This document shows positions 32,647-42,957 of a DNA stretch of 61,940 bases, piece after piece. Each line of letters begins with the position of its first letter. Position 1 is the stretch's first letter. This DNA comes from Spirogloea muscicola (lineage: Eukaryota > Streptophyta > Zygnematophyceae > Spirogloeales > Spirogloeaceae): positions 1,924,944-1,986,883 of the forward strand of contig WELB01000001.1 of NCBI GenBank assembly GCA_009602725.1. Direction: 5' to 3'. Under the pieces are notes generated by a model. That model did no database searches. It worked only from the letters and a program-made list of their open reading frames with translations, and had not been told where the DNA came from. The position numbers and the translations under genes are program-made.

Positions 32647-34104
32647 CAAGGGGCCTAGTAAAACTTGTGAGGTGCCACCTACTCTGCCTGATGTAGGAGG
32701 CTATATGGCTCCGTTCCCATGCAGATACTGTAGATTTTATTATGTATATTAAATTTAGGTCGTCCATTCCTGCGTGGCTTGTCTGGGAAGACTGTCTGAT
32801 ATTTGTCTTGTGACCAATATCGAGTCCTTCAAGCCAAAAAGGTGCCAGGCTGTTAACGTCATATTGTAAGCTTTGAGCAGCCTGCCTAGAAGTGCCACAG
32901 GTTCATGAAGATTACACTGCTGGGCAGGGTTCCCAGTCCCTTGTCCTGCCCAAGCATCCGCAATGACATGGTCACCAACAAGCATAAACACAGCCTCAAG
33001 GGGAAAGGTTAATCTGCATGAAGTTGATATAGCAATTTATAGTATTCACCTTATGGAGTTGGGTACACAAAAGAGTGATGCTTCGCATGGGGAATACAGG
33101 TTGAAAAGAGTCACATCAGCTAGAAATTGCAAAGCACCACCACTGACATCCGATGAACAGGCTTGTAACCAAATTGCGACCAGAAAGGAGTAGAATATTA
33201 GGCGCTTGCTATGCTTTGATGTGAGCGCAGAAGCTTAGCTGCGAGGCTGAGATTGAAACTCAGCGAGCTGGCCTTTCTGTCAATGCACATGAGTAGCACA
33301 TTGACCACACGTGCATGACAGTGGGCCCTGGCTAGGCAGCGGCTGAGAGCTCAGGGCCAAGGCCACTTTTCTTTGTATAGGCAGGAAAGCAAGCAATAAT
33401 GAAGCAGCCGAGGTCATGGAGAAGCGAGGAAACCCTTACCTTTATGGGACTGTGGCTTAAGGGGCAAGCAAAGAGACGATTAGTTCAAACTTCGCCAGGC
33501 AGGCAATAGGTAGAGATGCAACTGTCTAAAAGGGCAGTAGCTGTACTGAAGCAGTTATGTGACAAGGGGCCCCATTGGCATAGCATTGACACTGGAGCAT
33601 GGATACCAAGCTCCTCAAACGTGATCAAATGCCAGTGGGCGATCAGCCCAATAGTAAAGGTCGAGAACATGGTAAGTAGGGCCAGGCGCACCTAATGACA
33701 GCCATCGCTCTGTTTGAAGGGCTCATTCTCTAGAAGTGACTGAGTGCTAGTTTGTCAAGCTTTGAACAGCGGCTGCTTCATCAGGGGTTATCGAGCAGCC
33801 TTCCACAGCCACTACTTTGAATGCGCGTTTGCATGTTCCCCAAAGTACTATGCTGGCCTGTCACAGCCATCGGCCCCCCTGGGAAATATCTCTTGTGCTC
33901 GTCCGAAGAGGGCAATGCTGTGATAGGCCAGCCCAAAGCAACGGACAATATCAATGTAGGCGAAAGGCGAAGAGCTTAGAGGAATCAATCTCGAAGTTCT
34001 GCCTGAACAATGTACCGGCTCAGCTTAGCCTCCCTTTCATTTCTTGCGCACGGTACGCCTTCTCTTCTCTCTCGCCTCGCCCCCTCGGACCATGAACGCA
34101 AGTC
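32647..34104. other. Spacer; repeats toward the right end
   Basis: No gene recognised at 32755-33700; the minus frame at 32755-32991 has no domain. From about 33700 hairpin-repeat fragments appear: GGGCTGATCGCCCACTGGC in reverse at 33640-33660, GGCCTGTCACAGCCATCGG at about 33855 and GCTGTGATAGGCCAGCCCAA at about 33918. Confidence 0.45.
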
Positions 34105-34275
34105 CACTCCATTGAGCCTGGCTGATGTCTTAGTCCTAGTCCTTCGCACTCCGGCTCCTTCAGACCTTGTCCATTCCTTTGGGCTGGCCTTTCCCAGCCA
34201 CCAGTCAATTTGGCCGCGCTTTCTTTGGGCTGGCTCTCACAGCCACCAGTCAATCCGGCCGCGCTTTCTCTAATT
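34105..34275 (-). repeat. Dispersed hairpin repeat, family B (reverse copy, doubled hairpin)
   Basis: Read on the minus strand it matches 16255-16440 and 38055-38240. On the plus strand it reads GCTGATGTCTTAGTCCTAGT-CCTTCGCACT, CAGACCTTGTCCATTCC, TTTGGGCTGGCCTTTCCCAG-CCACCAGTCAATTTGGCCGC. The last block is immediately repeated (34220-34265) with small changes, so two hairpin ends lie in tandem. Confidence 0.85.
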
Positions 34276-34842
34276 CTTTCCTTTGAGAGAGCTGCTTCTT
34301 CACTTTTGTCGGCTAGCTTTATTTCTCTCGCCAAGGAAGTGGCAAATGGATTCGGACGCGAGTCACAGGCGGCCTGGTTGGCTGAACGCCCACGGCCGTG
34401 GCGGTTCATCCTCCGCCATGCATGATTCGACGCCAGAGGTTCTTGGACGGCCCCGCCACTGCCGCCCTCCTTCCGCATCGCCGCCGCCGCCGACGACGGG
34501 CCGCCGGGGTGCAAGTCTCCTTCTGCAGGCGCCTGCTCATCCGTACCCTGTACGTCATTGCGGCTACGGCGGCTGTCAATATGTGCAGGTTGAGTAGCGG
34601 CTGTGCTTGGCCTGCAGGACAATACGGCTCGTCCCGCTGTTGCGCTGCGCGGTCCCTCTTATGCACCTTGCCTGACAGAGAAGTCTGGACTGGAATCAAC
34701 CTCCCGAGCCAGGGCACTCAGTGCTGATGCTGCGCATGTGTACAGGCTGTTAGCGGCAGAGCTAGTGGCTTAAGCGAGAGCACTTGCTGAGCTCAAAGAG
34801 CTGCTGTGAAGGCAAGCTACATACATGCACATAGCTACAGCT
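34276..34842. other. GC-rich spacer upstream of the secreted-protein gene
   Basis: Includes a GCC/CGC-rich patch at 34400-34520 and open frames on both strands with no family. No gene can be supported. Confidence 0.4.
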
Positions 34843-37100
34843 ATGGTGTCAGCTGCGGCGTTTTGCTGCCTAGGCCTGCTGGTCGCCTCAACACCGCAGC
34901 CGACAGCCACAGGAGTGCCACAACTTGCTCAGGTATGATACTTTTGCAGTCAAAACCATCACAAATGATGTAACAAAAATGCATCGCAGCAGACACAGCA
35001 ACGATTGTAGCTTGACAGATGAGGTCCTTGTTTGGTCACCAGTGCAGATGACCACATGTAGCAATGGCATGCGATGCTGACCTCTAAGAATTCTAGAATT
35101 AAAGTACTATGTCAAATCATGAGACTGCAAATTGTAAAGGACAAGCGTAGTCTTGGCCTACCGTCCTGCAAAATAAGGGGCTGACTTGTAGCATCACATT
35201 TCCTGATTCATCAGATGCCTGTTGATGAGGAATTGCCTGTGATACGTGCAGAGCAGAGGACAGCAGCTGCAAATGAACAGGCACAACTGTACGTTAGTAA
35301 TGAATTCCACATTTTCAGACGATAGCTGCGTTGATGAGTCGCAATAAAGAGCTTGTTTGCGCATTCTCCGGCTGGGATGCCCAGACATTCATTGCGCAGC
35401 TATAGCCAATCAACTCAGAAATCGAGATTGCAGAGTGTTGGCAGCATATGCAGCTACCCTACATATCAGACAAGGCACACAAACGTGCATGTACCAGAAG
35501 CACATGTACTGATTTTCAAGAGAGAGTGTGCTCTACTAACGCATCTTCAGTGACCTTGCTAACAGATCGATTGACGAGGAGGCACATGCAACGTACTTCT
35601 TCTTCAACAGATTGTCCTAACGTCAGCTTCTTGGCTGTATGTACACACCCTTGACAGACCTAGGCCTCCTTCTAGCGAAGGCAGCTACCCTTGGTCTCAA
35701 AGACGAACAGTTTAGGGTCAACACTCTCTTCTTGCGTTTGAAGCTTTGCGTAGGCAGGTTGTTCTTGTGATACTAACAAGGTGATCATGGCCTAGCAAGA
35801 ATGTAAATGTACCTCTGTACTTAATGGGCATTTCATGAGTAGTCACACTTCCATGCACTTACGTGAAGAGGCCATGCACTCAGTGCCAGAGATCAACGGC
35901 AACATTCGATTTTCCTTACGATAGTTGTTTTTCCAGTCTCTAGTCAATCACTATCGAGTACGTTAGTGCTCTCTGCTAAGATGCGTATTTGAGACTGGTC
36001 GTATCGCAGGCTCCAAGCTTGAGAGGTGCAATCAAGGCATGCAGAGGCCCATCACCAAATGCCACTCGCTGCTGCAGACCATTAGCTGTTGTACAAGAAG
36101 AACTCTCCATCTTGTACCCAGGTAAAAGTTGCTCTGACTATAGACAAAATGTCACTTTACAAATTTCGGTTCACATCAGGTCTCAATGATGTACCAGCCA
36201 GAGATTTACTGAGCAGTTGTGTCCTTGAGTCTCACAAGTCCTGTGTAAAGTGACTGATAGGGCGGCCATACTGCATAAGGAGCAAACGATTCAAAGTGAG
36301 TTGTGAGTTGGAGATATAGCTAAGTTGCATTCATCCAAGCCGCTGACTCGATTCTCTGTTTAGTTCTAATGCAGCAACATATGGACAAGCGACTGTCAAC
36401 ATAGCAGTAAATGCTGCCTGCAATGCGGCTCTACAGGCAGCACTTCAAGTGCGAGGGGTCACTGTCAACGTGCTTGCCCTGTGTCCAGAGGAGCTTGGAG
36501 TCCAATGTATCAGTCCTGTACGAAACACCTGCCCTGCCAAATCAGTTCCTAAAAGGTGAGAACATGGTGGATAAGGTCGTTTCAATTAATTTGGTACTTG
36601 TCTAATGCGTACAGGGGCTATTTCAAAACCATCTGATTGCTTGAAAACGACCTGTTGGCTGTTGGCTTGCGTGCAGCGGCCATTGCTTATAGGAAGGTGT
36701 CCGCTATGCAAAATCCACAAGCCATGCCAGTCGTCCAACACTGGCATACAATGTCTAATGTTGGCAGGAAGTAGACAGTGCTCAAGAGTTGCTGCCTTTT
36801 GCTGGCAGGGTCGTGCGGCCCTTAGTCATCGCATGTGGCAGCCGAGCTGTGAATGCAACAATAGCATGCAGTATTTGCCTGCTGGAGCTGGCAACAGGAG
36901 TCAATTCACTAATGCATAGCAGTGGGAGCACGCATCACGTCAACCAGACAGTTGCAAACGATTGTGCAGCGCTGCTCATTGTTAGTGCTCTCGTTGTAGA
37001 GCCCATGACAGCTCGCTCATTTGCATACATCCAAAGATGGAACTGCACAGCCGTTGTGCCTACTGATGACGAGGAGACTGTTGCAATTTCCCTCCCATGA
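34843..37100 (+). CDS. Putative secreted, cysteine-containing protein, multi-exon
   Basis: Exon 1 (34843-34932) encodes MVSAAAFCCLGLLVASTPQP, a classic signal peptide. Exon 2 is 35215-35288 (MPVDEELPVIRAEQRTAAAN); a third exon starts about 35566 (SIDEEAHAT). Exons 36010-36121 (GAIKACRGPSPNATRCC, VVQEELSILYP) and 36375-36555 (TYGQATVNIAVNAACNAAL, VRGVTVNVLALCPEELGVQC, ISPVRNTCPAK) join in phase. A last coding stretch near 36790-37100 reads RPLVIACGSRAVNATIACSI, HHVNQTVANDCAALLIVSAL and ends TDDEETVAISLP. Several NxS/T sequons (PNAT, VNAT, VNQT, WNCT) and paired Cys suit an extracellular or vacuolar protein. Exons between 35570 and 36010, and 36556-36790, are unresolved. Family not recognised. 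Confidence 0.55.
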
Positions 37101-38054
37101 AGAGAGTCTCTTCAAAGAACTATGAAGCGTTCCTGCAGTCTGTTCCAATCTTGTACTTGCTTCTTCATGCGTTCAGAATCACGATCGATCCAAGCTGTAC
37201 TCGTCCTTGTAAAGTGCTTCTATCATTTTTGATAGCTAATGAAAGTGTCAAACGTGTCATTAGAATTTACAATTCATGCAGATGCATAACAGCTTGCATA
37301 TTGACCATACATATACGGCATGTGCATCTTGTCCCATTAAGACAGGCATACTGCGATGTTTCACCGAGGAGACAATGTAAATGCAACCAAAACAATTTCC
37401 AGAGGCACTTGAAGGAATGAGTATGCCACAACGGTCTAGGAGTGCTGCCTCCGGGCCCCAGACAGGGTGACGCTTGTCCGCCCCTCTGCACTTGCTGTCT
37501 TACAGGTTATCGAGCGTTTGCGCAGGTCTTTCGCATGCGCATTCAAGTATCCTCCAGCGGTCCATGGCCCATGCCTTTCTGTGTGCTAGCCGTGCTGTAG
37601 CTCCAGCCTCTGGCATTCGTCAAGGGGACTCTTGCCGCGGCGGCTAGTCACTCTGACTTGCGGCTACTAACGAGGAGGTTACCAAGTGCTTTATCCTACA
37701 TGGTCCTTGCTTGGTTCTGTCTTTCAGCGCTTTTCCGCACCTTCGGACCTTGTCAGTTCCCTTCAGACTGGCTTTTACAGCCCTCGCCCCCTTTGAAGCA
37801 GCCCCATTGGAGAGAATCAAGTGCTCGCCCATAGAGACGAGGGGCTGGCAAAGCCAGCCCAAACAGAATGGACAATGTCTAAAGAAAGCGAGCCGAAAAA
37901 GAAAGTGCTCGCCCGTTGAGGATAGGGGCTGGAAAAGCCAGCCCAAAAAAGAATGAACACAGTAAGAGAAGGGGGCCAGGGGAAGCGCTAAGAAAAACAA
38001 GCAAAAAAGGACTACACTACAAAACACTACAAAACTCAAGACGATGCAGAGGGA
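37101..38054. repeat. Spacer with hairpin repeats in reverse orientation
   Basis: Repeat-derived from about 37640: CTCTGACTTGCGGCTACTAA at 37650, GACTGGCTTTTACAGCCCTC at 37766, GGGGCTGGCAAAGCCAGCCC at about 37842-37861, and GGGGCTGGAAAAGCCAGCCC at 37925-37944. The last is followed by AAAAAAGAATGAACAC and GGGGGCCAGGGGAAGCGC, the reverse complement of family A (37895-38010). 37101-37640 shows nothing recognisable. Confidence 0.7.
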
Positions 38055-38240
38055 AGCAGAAGCGCGGCCAGATTGACTGGTGGCTGGGTAAGGCCAGCCC
38101 AAAGGAATGGACAAGGTCGGAGGGAGCCTGAGTGCGAAGGAATAGGACTAAGACATCAGCCAGGGAACTCTCAGTAACCTCTAGTCAGGAGATGCAAGTC
38201 TGAGTTGCTAGCTGGCGGAAAGACGTCGCACTGACGGAAG
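38055..38240 (+). repeat. Dispersed hairpin repeat, family B copy
   Basis: GCGCGGCCAGATTGACTGG, then GTGGCTGGGTAAGGCCAGCC-CAAAGGAATGGACAAGGTC, GGAGGGAGCCTGAGTGCGAA, AGGACTAAGACATCAGCCAG, CTCAGTAACCTCTAGTCAGG and GCTAGCTGGCGGAAAGACGT. It matches 16255-16440 over essentially its whole length, which implies recent duplication or strong conservation. Confidence 0.88.
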
Positions 38241-38634
38241 CTCAGTACCCACGAGTGAGCAACATCAGGTCTGAGTAGCTCGGCTGCCGGGAAAGACAAG
38301 AGGCACTCCGCCGATGGGAGAAGCCACTCTGTTACTGAGCGCCCACTCGCAGAAGTCACGGAAAGAAGATTCATAAGATTCTTCCCTCATAAGATACTGC
38401 TTCGCTTTAAGTAGCCACAACTCTGCGTTAGCTTCCGCCTGAACACAGTATTGGCTTGATCTGGCCCTGCCTCTCACTCCATGCGCACCGCTCGGCATCG
38501 TTTTCCCTCTTGACATTCTGTCAACACGACCGTAACCAGCAGCGCGCAGGCGGCGCGAAGAAGCGCGGCCAGGTCGAGCGGTGGGTCATTGGCGTGGCCA
38601 TCTAGCATTCATAATTCGACCTGCCTTGGCCTCC

Positions 38635-39257
38635 ATGGCCGCTGCTCTCGCGCGAGCCCCAGCCCTCGCGCGAGGCGCCGCTCCCGCTGCCGTCGCCGCC
38701 GCCCTCGGCGTCGCCGCCGGCGGGTGCGGCCTTGCGCTGGCCGGCGAGGAGGGTCGCTGCTCCGTGCCGAGCCTGGGACTCGCATTGGGCCCACGCTTCT
38801 TCGGCGGCCCAGTTGGCAGCGACGACGCCGTGACCGTCTGCAGGTAAGACTGGCAGCCGAAGCCGAAGTTCTCGTTAGCTGAGAACTCCAGCGCCAGGCC
38901 GCGAAGCTACAGGGCGCGAAGCCTGAGCTGCGGCGTGTCCGACGAAGCCAGAAGGGGAATGCTGCTGAGGGATCAGCCGGCCCTTGCCAGCACCTTGTGC
39001 CAGTATAGTCCGGCATCATGAGGAGCTCACTTAGCGAGCGGTGCTTCGTGGAGCTGGAACCCTCAGGCTGCCTCCAACAAGGCGAGAGCGGTCGAGCAGC
39101 GAGCCCACTTTGGTACAGTGCTGCAGCAGTGAGCCTGGTTCACTGACACTCAGCCTGCGGTGTAATCACTTGGCTCAGGAGGGAGGGGCATCGCCGCTAC
39201 ATGATCATCAATGACATCGGGCTGTACGAGGAATTCGAGCACTTCATGACGACATGA
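38635..39257 (+). CDS. 95-aa protein with organelle-type presequence, unknown
   Basis: Exons 38635-38843 and 39179-39257, GT-AG, 288 nt in phase. The N-terminus MAAALARAPALARGAAPAAV and AAALGVAAGGCGLALAGEEG suggests a presequence or one membrane span. The rest includes CSVPSLGLALGPRFFGGPVG, DDAVTVCRREGHRRYMIIND and IGLYEEFEHFMTT. The second exon has clearly biased, protein-like codons. No family recognised; a mitochondrial or plastid location is only suggested. Confidence 0.6.
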
Positions 39258-39840
39258 AGACCGCCACTGCAGAAGATTACAGCGTTGGCACAAACTTGCT
39301 TACACCAGCTGAAAGACACGTGCTCGGCTGTCGGTTCTACTTGTACAATACAGTGTGCACGTCCTCTTAGCAAACATGCATCCTTCTTTTACATTTGTAC
39401 ATGCATCAAGCTGATGCCTGCATCCAGTGACCAGCATTGCAGCTCAGTGTAGACACTGCTGCTTGTACCATGCAACTATATTCAATGTAGTGGGTTCTCT
39501 CCATATCTGCTCTGTCATCACAGACTTTGCCTTCACAGAATAAGCTTAGCACGCAGCAGCGTAGCTGCTGACCGCGACACCTTTTTGCTATCACCAAGCA
39601 AGTTTACACTAGCTGCTATCAGAATGGCTGATCCTTAAGAGAGATTGTAGATAGATGCAACTACATAAACCTCAAAAGAGCAAGATTACATGAGCAAGAT
39701 TCAGGCACCTTCTTATGCTCTATACATGCCATGGGCTTCTCTAAGAATTGACATACACACTTGTGTCATGCAAAGGGAGGGACCGATCAAAAAGTACGTT
39801 TTGCAGCAAATGGCCTGCTCTGCATCAATTCAATCATCTG
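39258..39840. other. Spacer between convergent genes
   Basis: 3' UTR-type DNA of the 95-aa gene and the ZGPAT-like gene; nothing else seen. Confidence 0.5.
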
Positions 39841-42612
39841 TCAAAATTTCAGCCACTTTTTGCTCTGTTCCTTTTGATGAATTGCATCTCTCCTGCTCGT
39901 GTGGGCTCCAATAGCGGCAGACAGAGACGTTTGCGCCGCATCCAAGCGTCGCAGGACTGCACTATGCATGGCCTTGTCATTCTTATTCCTCCTCTCCATG
40001 TCCTCAAGCCTCGAAACTTGAGACCTCAGCTCTCGAAGCTCATCCTCTCTGGCCAACAGCAGCTGCCGCTCCTCGTTTGAAGCTGCCAGGAAGTAGCAAG
40101 CAGAGGCAACATAAAGATGGCCTCTATGAAATGGACAAAACAGCCAAAGACTTCAGGTACAATGTGAGCATCTGCATTTGCACTGCAGCATGTTGAGACC
40201 TGAAACGCATGACCAGTATGCAAAGTCAAGCAGTGCACCTCGTGTACGATCTCCTTGCTGCTGTTGGGGCCTTTTGTTGGTCGAAATCTTGGCCCTGAGA
40301 GCCTCATCACTGATGGGAGCAGCATTCCCAAAGTGACCTTTGAGCCCTTGGTTGATGATTCCGAACATGTCAGACTCATTACTCTCTCTTAACTTGGACC
40401 TCCTGACCTTCTCCTGCTCTGCAAATTTCCTCCTGCGGCTCCTCTCACCTCCCCTCTTCCGCCTCTTTTCCAGATCAGTTGCTTTGCCTGGACCACCACG
40501 CCTGCCTGGGGCAGTGCTTTCGCCAACAAAGTCGAGCGCAGTCCGAGGGGGGAGCACTCGTATGTTCAAGGGAGCAGCTATCCCTTGTCCACGGCTCCCA
40601 AGGCCGCTGCCTCTAGTGTAGCCCATGGCCACCATCATTTTGGATGCAACCCCTCGTGTGTACTTCTCCCACTCGGCAAATACTGCCGTTTCTGCATCAA
40701 TGCTTGGCTCTCTATGTAAAGACCAATTTGAATCAGGCAGCACAATGTGATGCAGTGAGCCATTCATCTGACCAAGGTCTACTCATGACAAGAGGAGCTG
40801 GGAGGAGAGTGATAAGGACCATCAGTGGGATGCTTTTGCACAAGCTGGCATGCATATGTCCTAAATCTTGTAACTACAGCACCAGAGAAGAGAAGGCTAC
40901 AGTACTGTGTACATCAAAATCAACAAGCGTACCTGTCTGAGAGCCTCCCCCAAGTGTTACGTCTACCTTGGTCCATGCAGCAATAGCTAACCTCTCTTCA
41001 CCACTGTCTTCGACCTCTGTGTGCAGTGATAGGACAGTGCCATAAGAGTATGATTGTGCCACACAACAAAGCCTGTACATTCACTTGTGCACATGTGAAG
41101 CAGGCTCTGATGTGCCCTCTTGAGTACCTGGGTCAGAACCTGAGTCCTGAGTGCTGGAACTGGCCTCAGCTGATGCAAGGGAGACAATGCTTGTCGATTG
41201 CAGCTCCATCCGCCGACCATCAGCCAGGAACGCAACGCCATACCGGTCTTCTTTGGAGCTGTGCCATTCAAGCTCGGCCTTCTGCCAGACTCCCTGGCCA
41301 TCGGGGACAGTGCAAGCCAAAACGATCTCCCCCAGTGGAATTGCAGAGATGTCATCGGGCACATATTCCTCTAGATGATCCTCTGATACAATTATGCCTG
41401 CAACATAAACAACATTCACAATATGAACGCATGTCATCGCAGATCTGCCGATCTGGCTCTTGCATAATATGATAATGATCACAATTCAGGACAGTGTCTG
41501 TTGCCGGCTCAATGTCAAAAGACAACTACATGTGCGGTACCATAAGGAACTTGCTTTACACCAGGAATTGAGTTTTAGAGGCAACAGTACCATGCGATTG
41601 CCGGCAGCTGTCACCAAAGCGGCACCGCTGCTCCAAGAAGAACCTGCAGGTCTGCTACTTGAGCTGTGAGTGGCCTGGTTCCGTCCTCCTCGCATCCATG
41701 GCATACTGCCTGGGAACGGCCTTGCTTGAGGTGAAGGTCTGCATGCTAGCATGTCTCCATAGGCCCTACCAGCATGGCTTCTGTGGTCGGATGCAAAAAG
41801 GTGACGCGCGCCTTCCTCGGCCCCTGCATAGCGACCTGGCCTCCATCAATTCTCTGCCCAAAGTACCACCGCCCATCTGTGTGCCGGAATCGGCAAGTGG
41901 ACCCCAGAGGTCGCTGCGAGCCCTTCCCAACTCGTTCTCCGCTGGTGGAAGTCAGTGCATGTGATGCAATGCGGTCGAGATCATAACAACCATCATCGTC
42001 CGTGGATTGGTGTGACCCTGCAAAGCATTCAGCAGGACAAAGCATTCAGCAGGACAAAGAGTCCAAGTTATAACACGTTTGGCTAAGCTCCTCGCAAACC
42101 TCCTCAACGAGACACAGGAAGTCTGCCCAAGCTGGTGCAGATGCATGGCCATACGCACACAACACAAGTTTGCGGGTCGCCGTCTTGCCTGCTTGTCCAG
42201 CGGGCCTCCGCACGTCCTGCACCTGCCGCAGCTTGCCAAGCCCTTCCTCGCTCGCCTGCAGTGCGCTCCGCAGCTCCTCCAGAACCTGCAGCAGAGCAGG
42301 CGCAGGACGTCTGCCCAGCTTACTCCCACCATCTCTTCGCACCGCGCTAGCGAGATCGGGCTGTGCGAGAGCTCACCAGGCCAGCGACGACGCAGAAGCC
42401 GGGGCAAGGGGTCTGACAGGCGCTCTCACCTCCTGGAGCTCGGCATCTGCAGCAGGGTCGAGGCCCAGGGAAGCCTCCAGCTCCTGGATGGACGCGCGTT
42501 GCTCCGCGACTTGCTCCTGGAGCTCCTGCTCCAGCGCCGTCGCCTCCGCCGCCGCCGCCGCCGTCTCCGCCGCCGCCGCCGCCGCCGCCGCCGACTGCTG
42601 GCCGCCTTCCAT
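39841..42612 (-). CDS. ZGPAT: ZGPAT-like CCCH zinc-finger / Tudor-like / G-patch protein
   Basis: Starts at 42612 with MEGGQQSAAAAAAAAETAAA and a coiled coil (LEQELQEQVAEQRASIQELE). Upstream exons: 42612-42430, 42285-42189 (ends in a GC donor), 42017-41770, 41654-41591, 41397-41128 and 41016-40967. A Tudor-like part reads CRFRHTDGRWYFGQRIDGG, RKARVTFLHPTTEAML. The CCCH finger is CRFFLEQRCRFGDSCRQSH (C-x7-C-x5-C-x3-H). A second barrel follows (LGEIVLACTVPDGQGVWQKA, DRYGVAFLADGRRMEL). The G-patch lies at 40767-40153: EWEKYTRGVASKMMVAMGYT, RGSGLGSRGQGIAAPLNIRV. The last exon, ending 39841, is a coiled coil (LRELRSQVSRLEDMERRNKN). This order equals animal ZGPAT, a nuclear protein reported in transcription repression and splicing; the algal role is inferred. 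One junction near 40740-40960 is unresolved. Confidence 0.85.
42021..42054 (+). repeat. 17-bp tandem duplication at ZGPAT intron 2 / exon 3 edge
   Basis: CAAAGCATTCAGCAGGA is present twice, head to tail, beginning 4 bp beyond the exon 3 acceptor boundary (42017), on the intron side. Confidence 0.8.
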
Positions 42613-42957
42613 GGCTCGGCACCACCCGCTGGCACCGATTGTCCAGCCGCAGCCCGGAAGGCTCGCCGCAAATTGCACCGAGACGAGCGAGCAGGTCTCT
42701 GAATGCTGAGCTGCTTCTCGCCGCCGCAGGAGGCGGCGGCGGCGGCGGCAGCTGCGGCGGCGGCGGCAGCTGCGGCGGCGGCGGCGGAGGTGGTTAGCCA
42801 CTAATCGTTACCCGTCAGGCTCCGCTGGACTCCCTCTGTCAATGTGGTAGCCTTGTACTTGGCCACTCAGACCCTCCGCCACTCAACTTACACTCAACCC
42901 CGCCTGACCACAGCGTAGACCGGCCGCTCGAGCTACGCCAGGCGAGGTGCGGCCGAG
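42613..42957. promoter_or_regulatory. Bidirectional promoter with GCG-repeat tract
   Basis: 345 bp between divergent starts of the ZGPAT-like gene and the FSH hydrolase. Contains an imperfect repeat of GGCGGCGGCGGCAGCTGC at 42728-42790. Confidence 0.5.
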
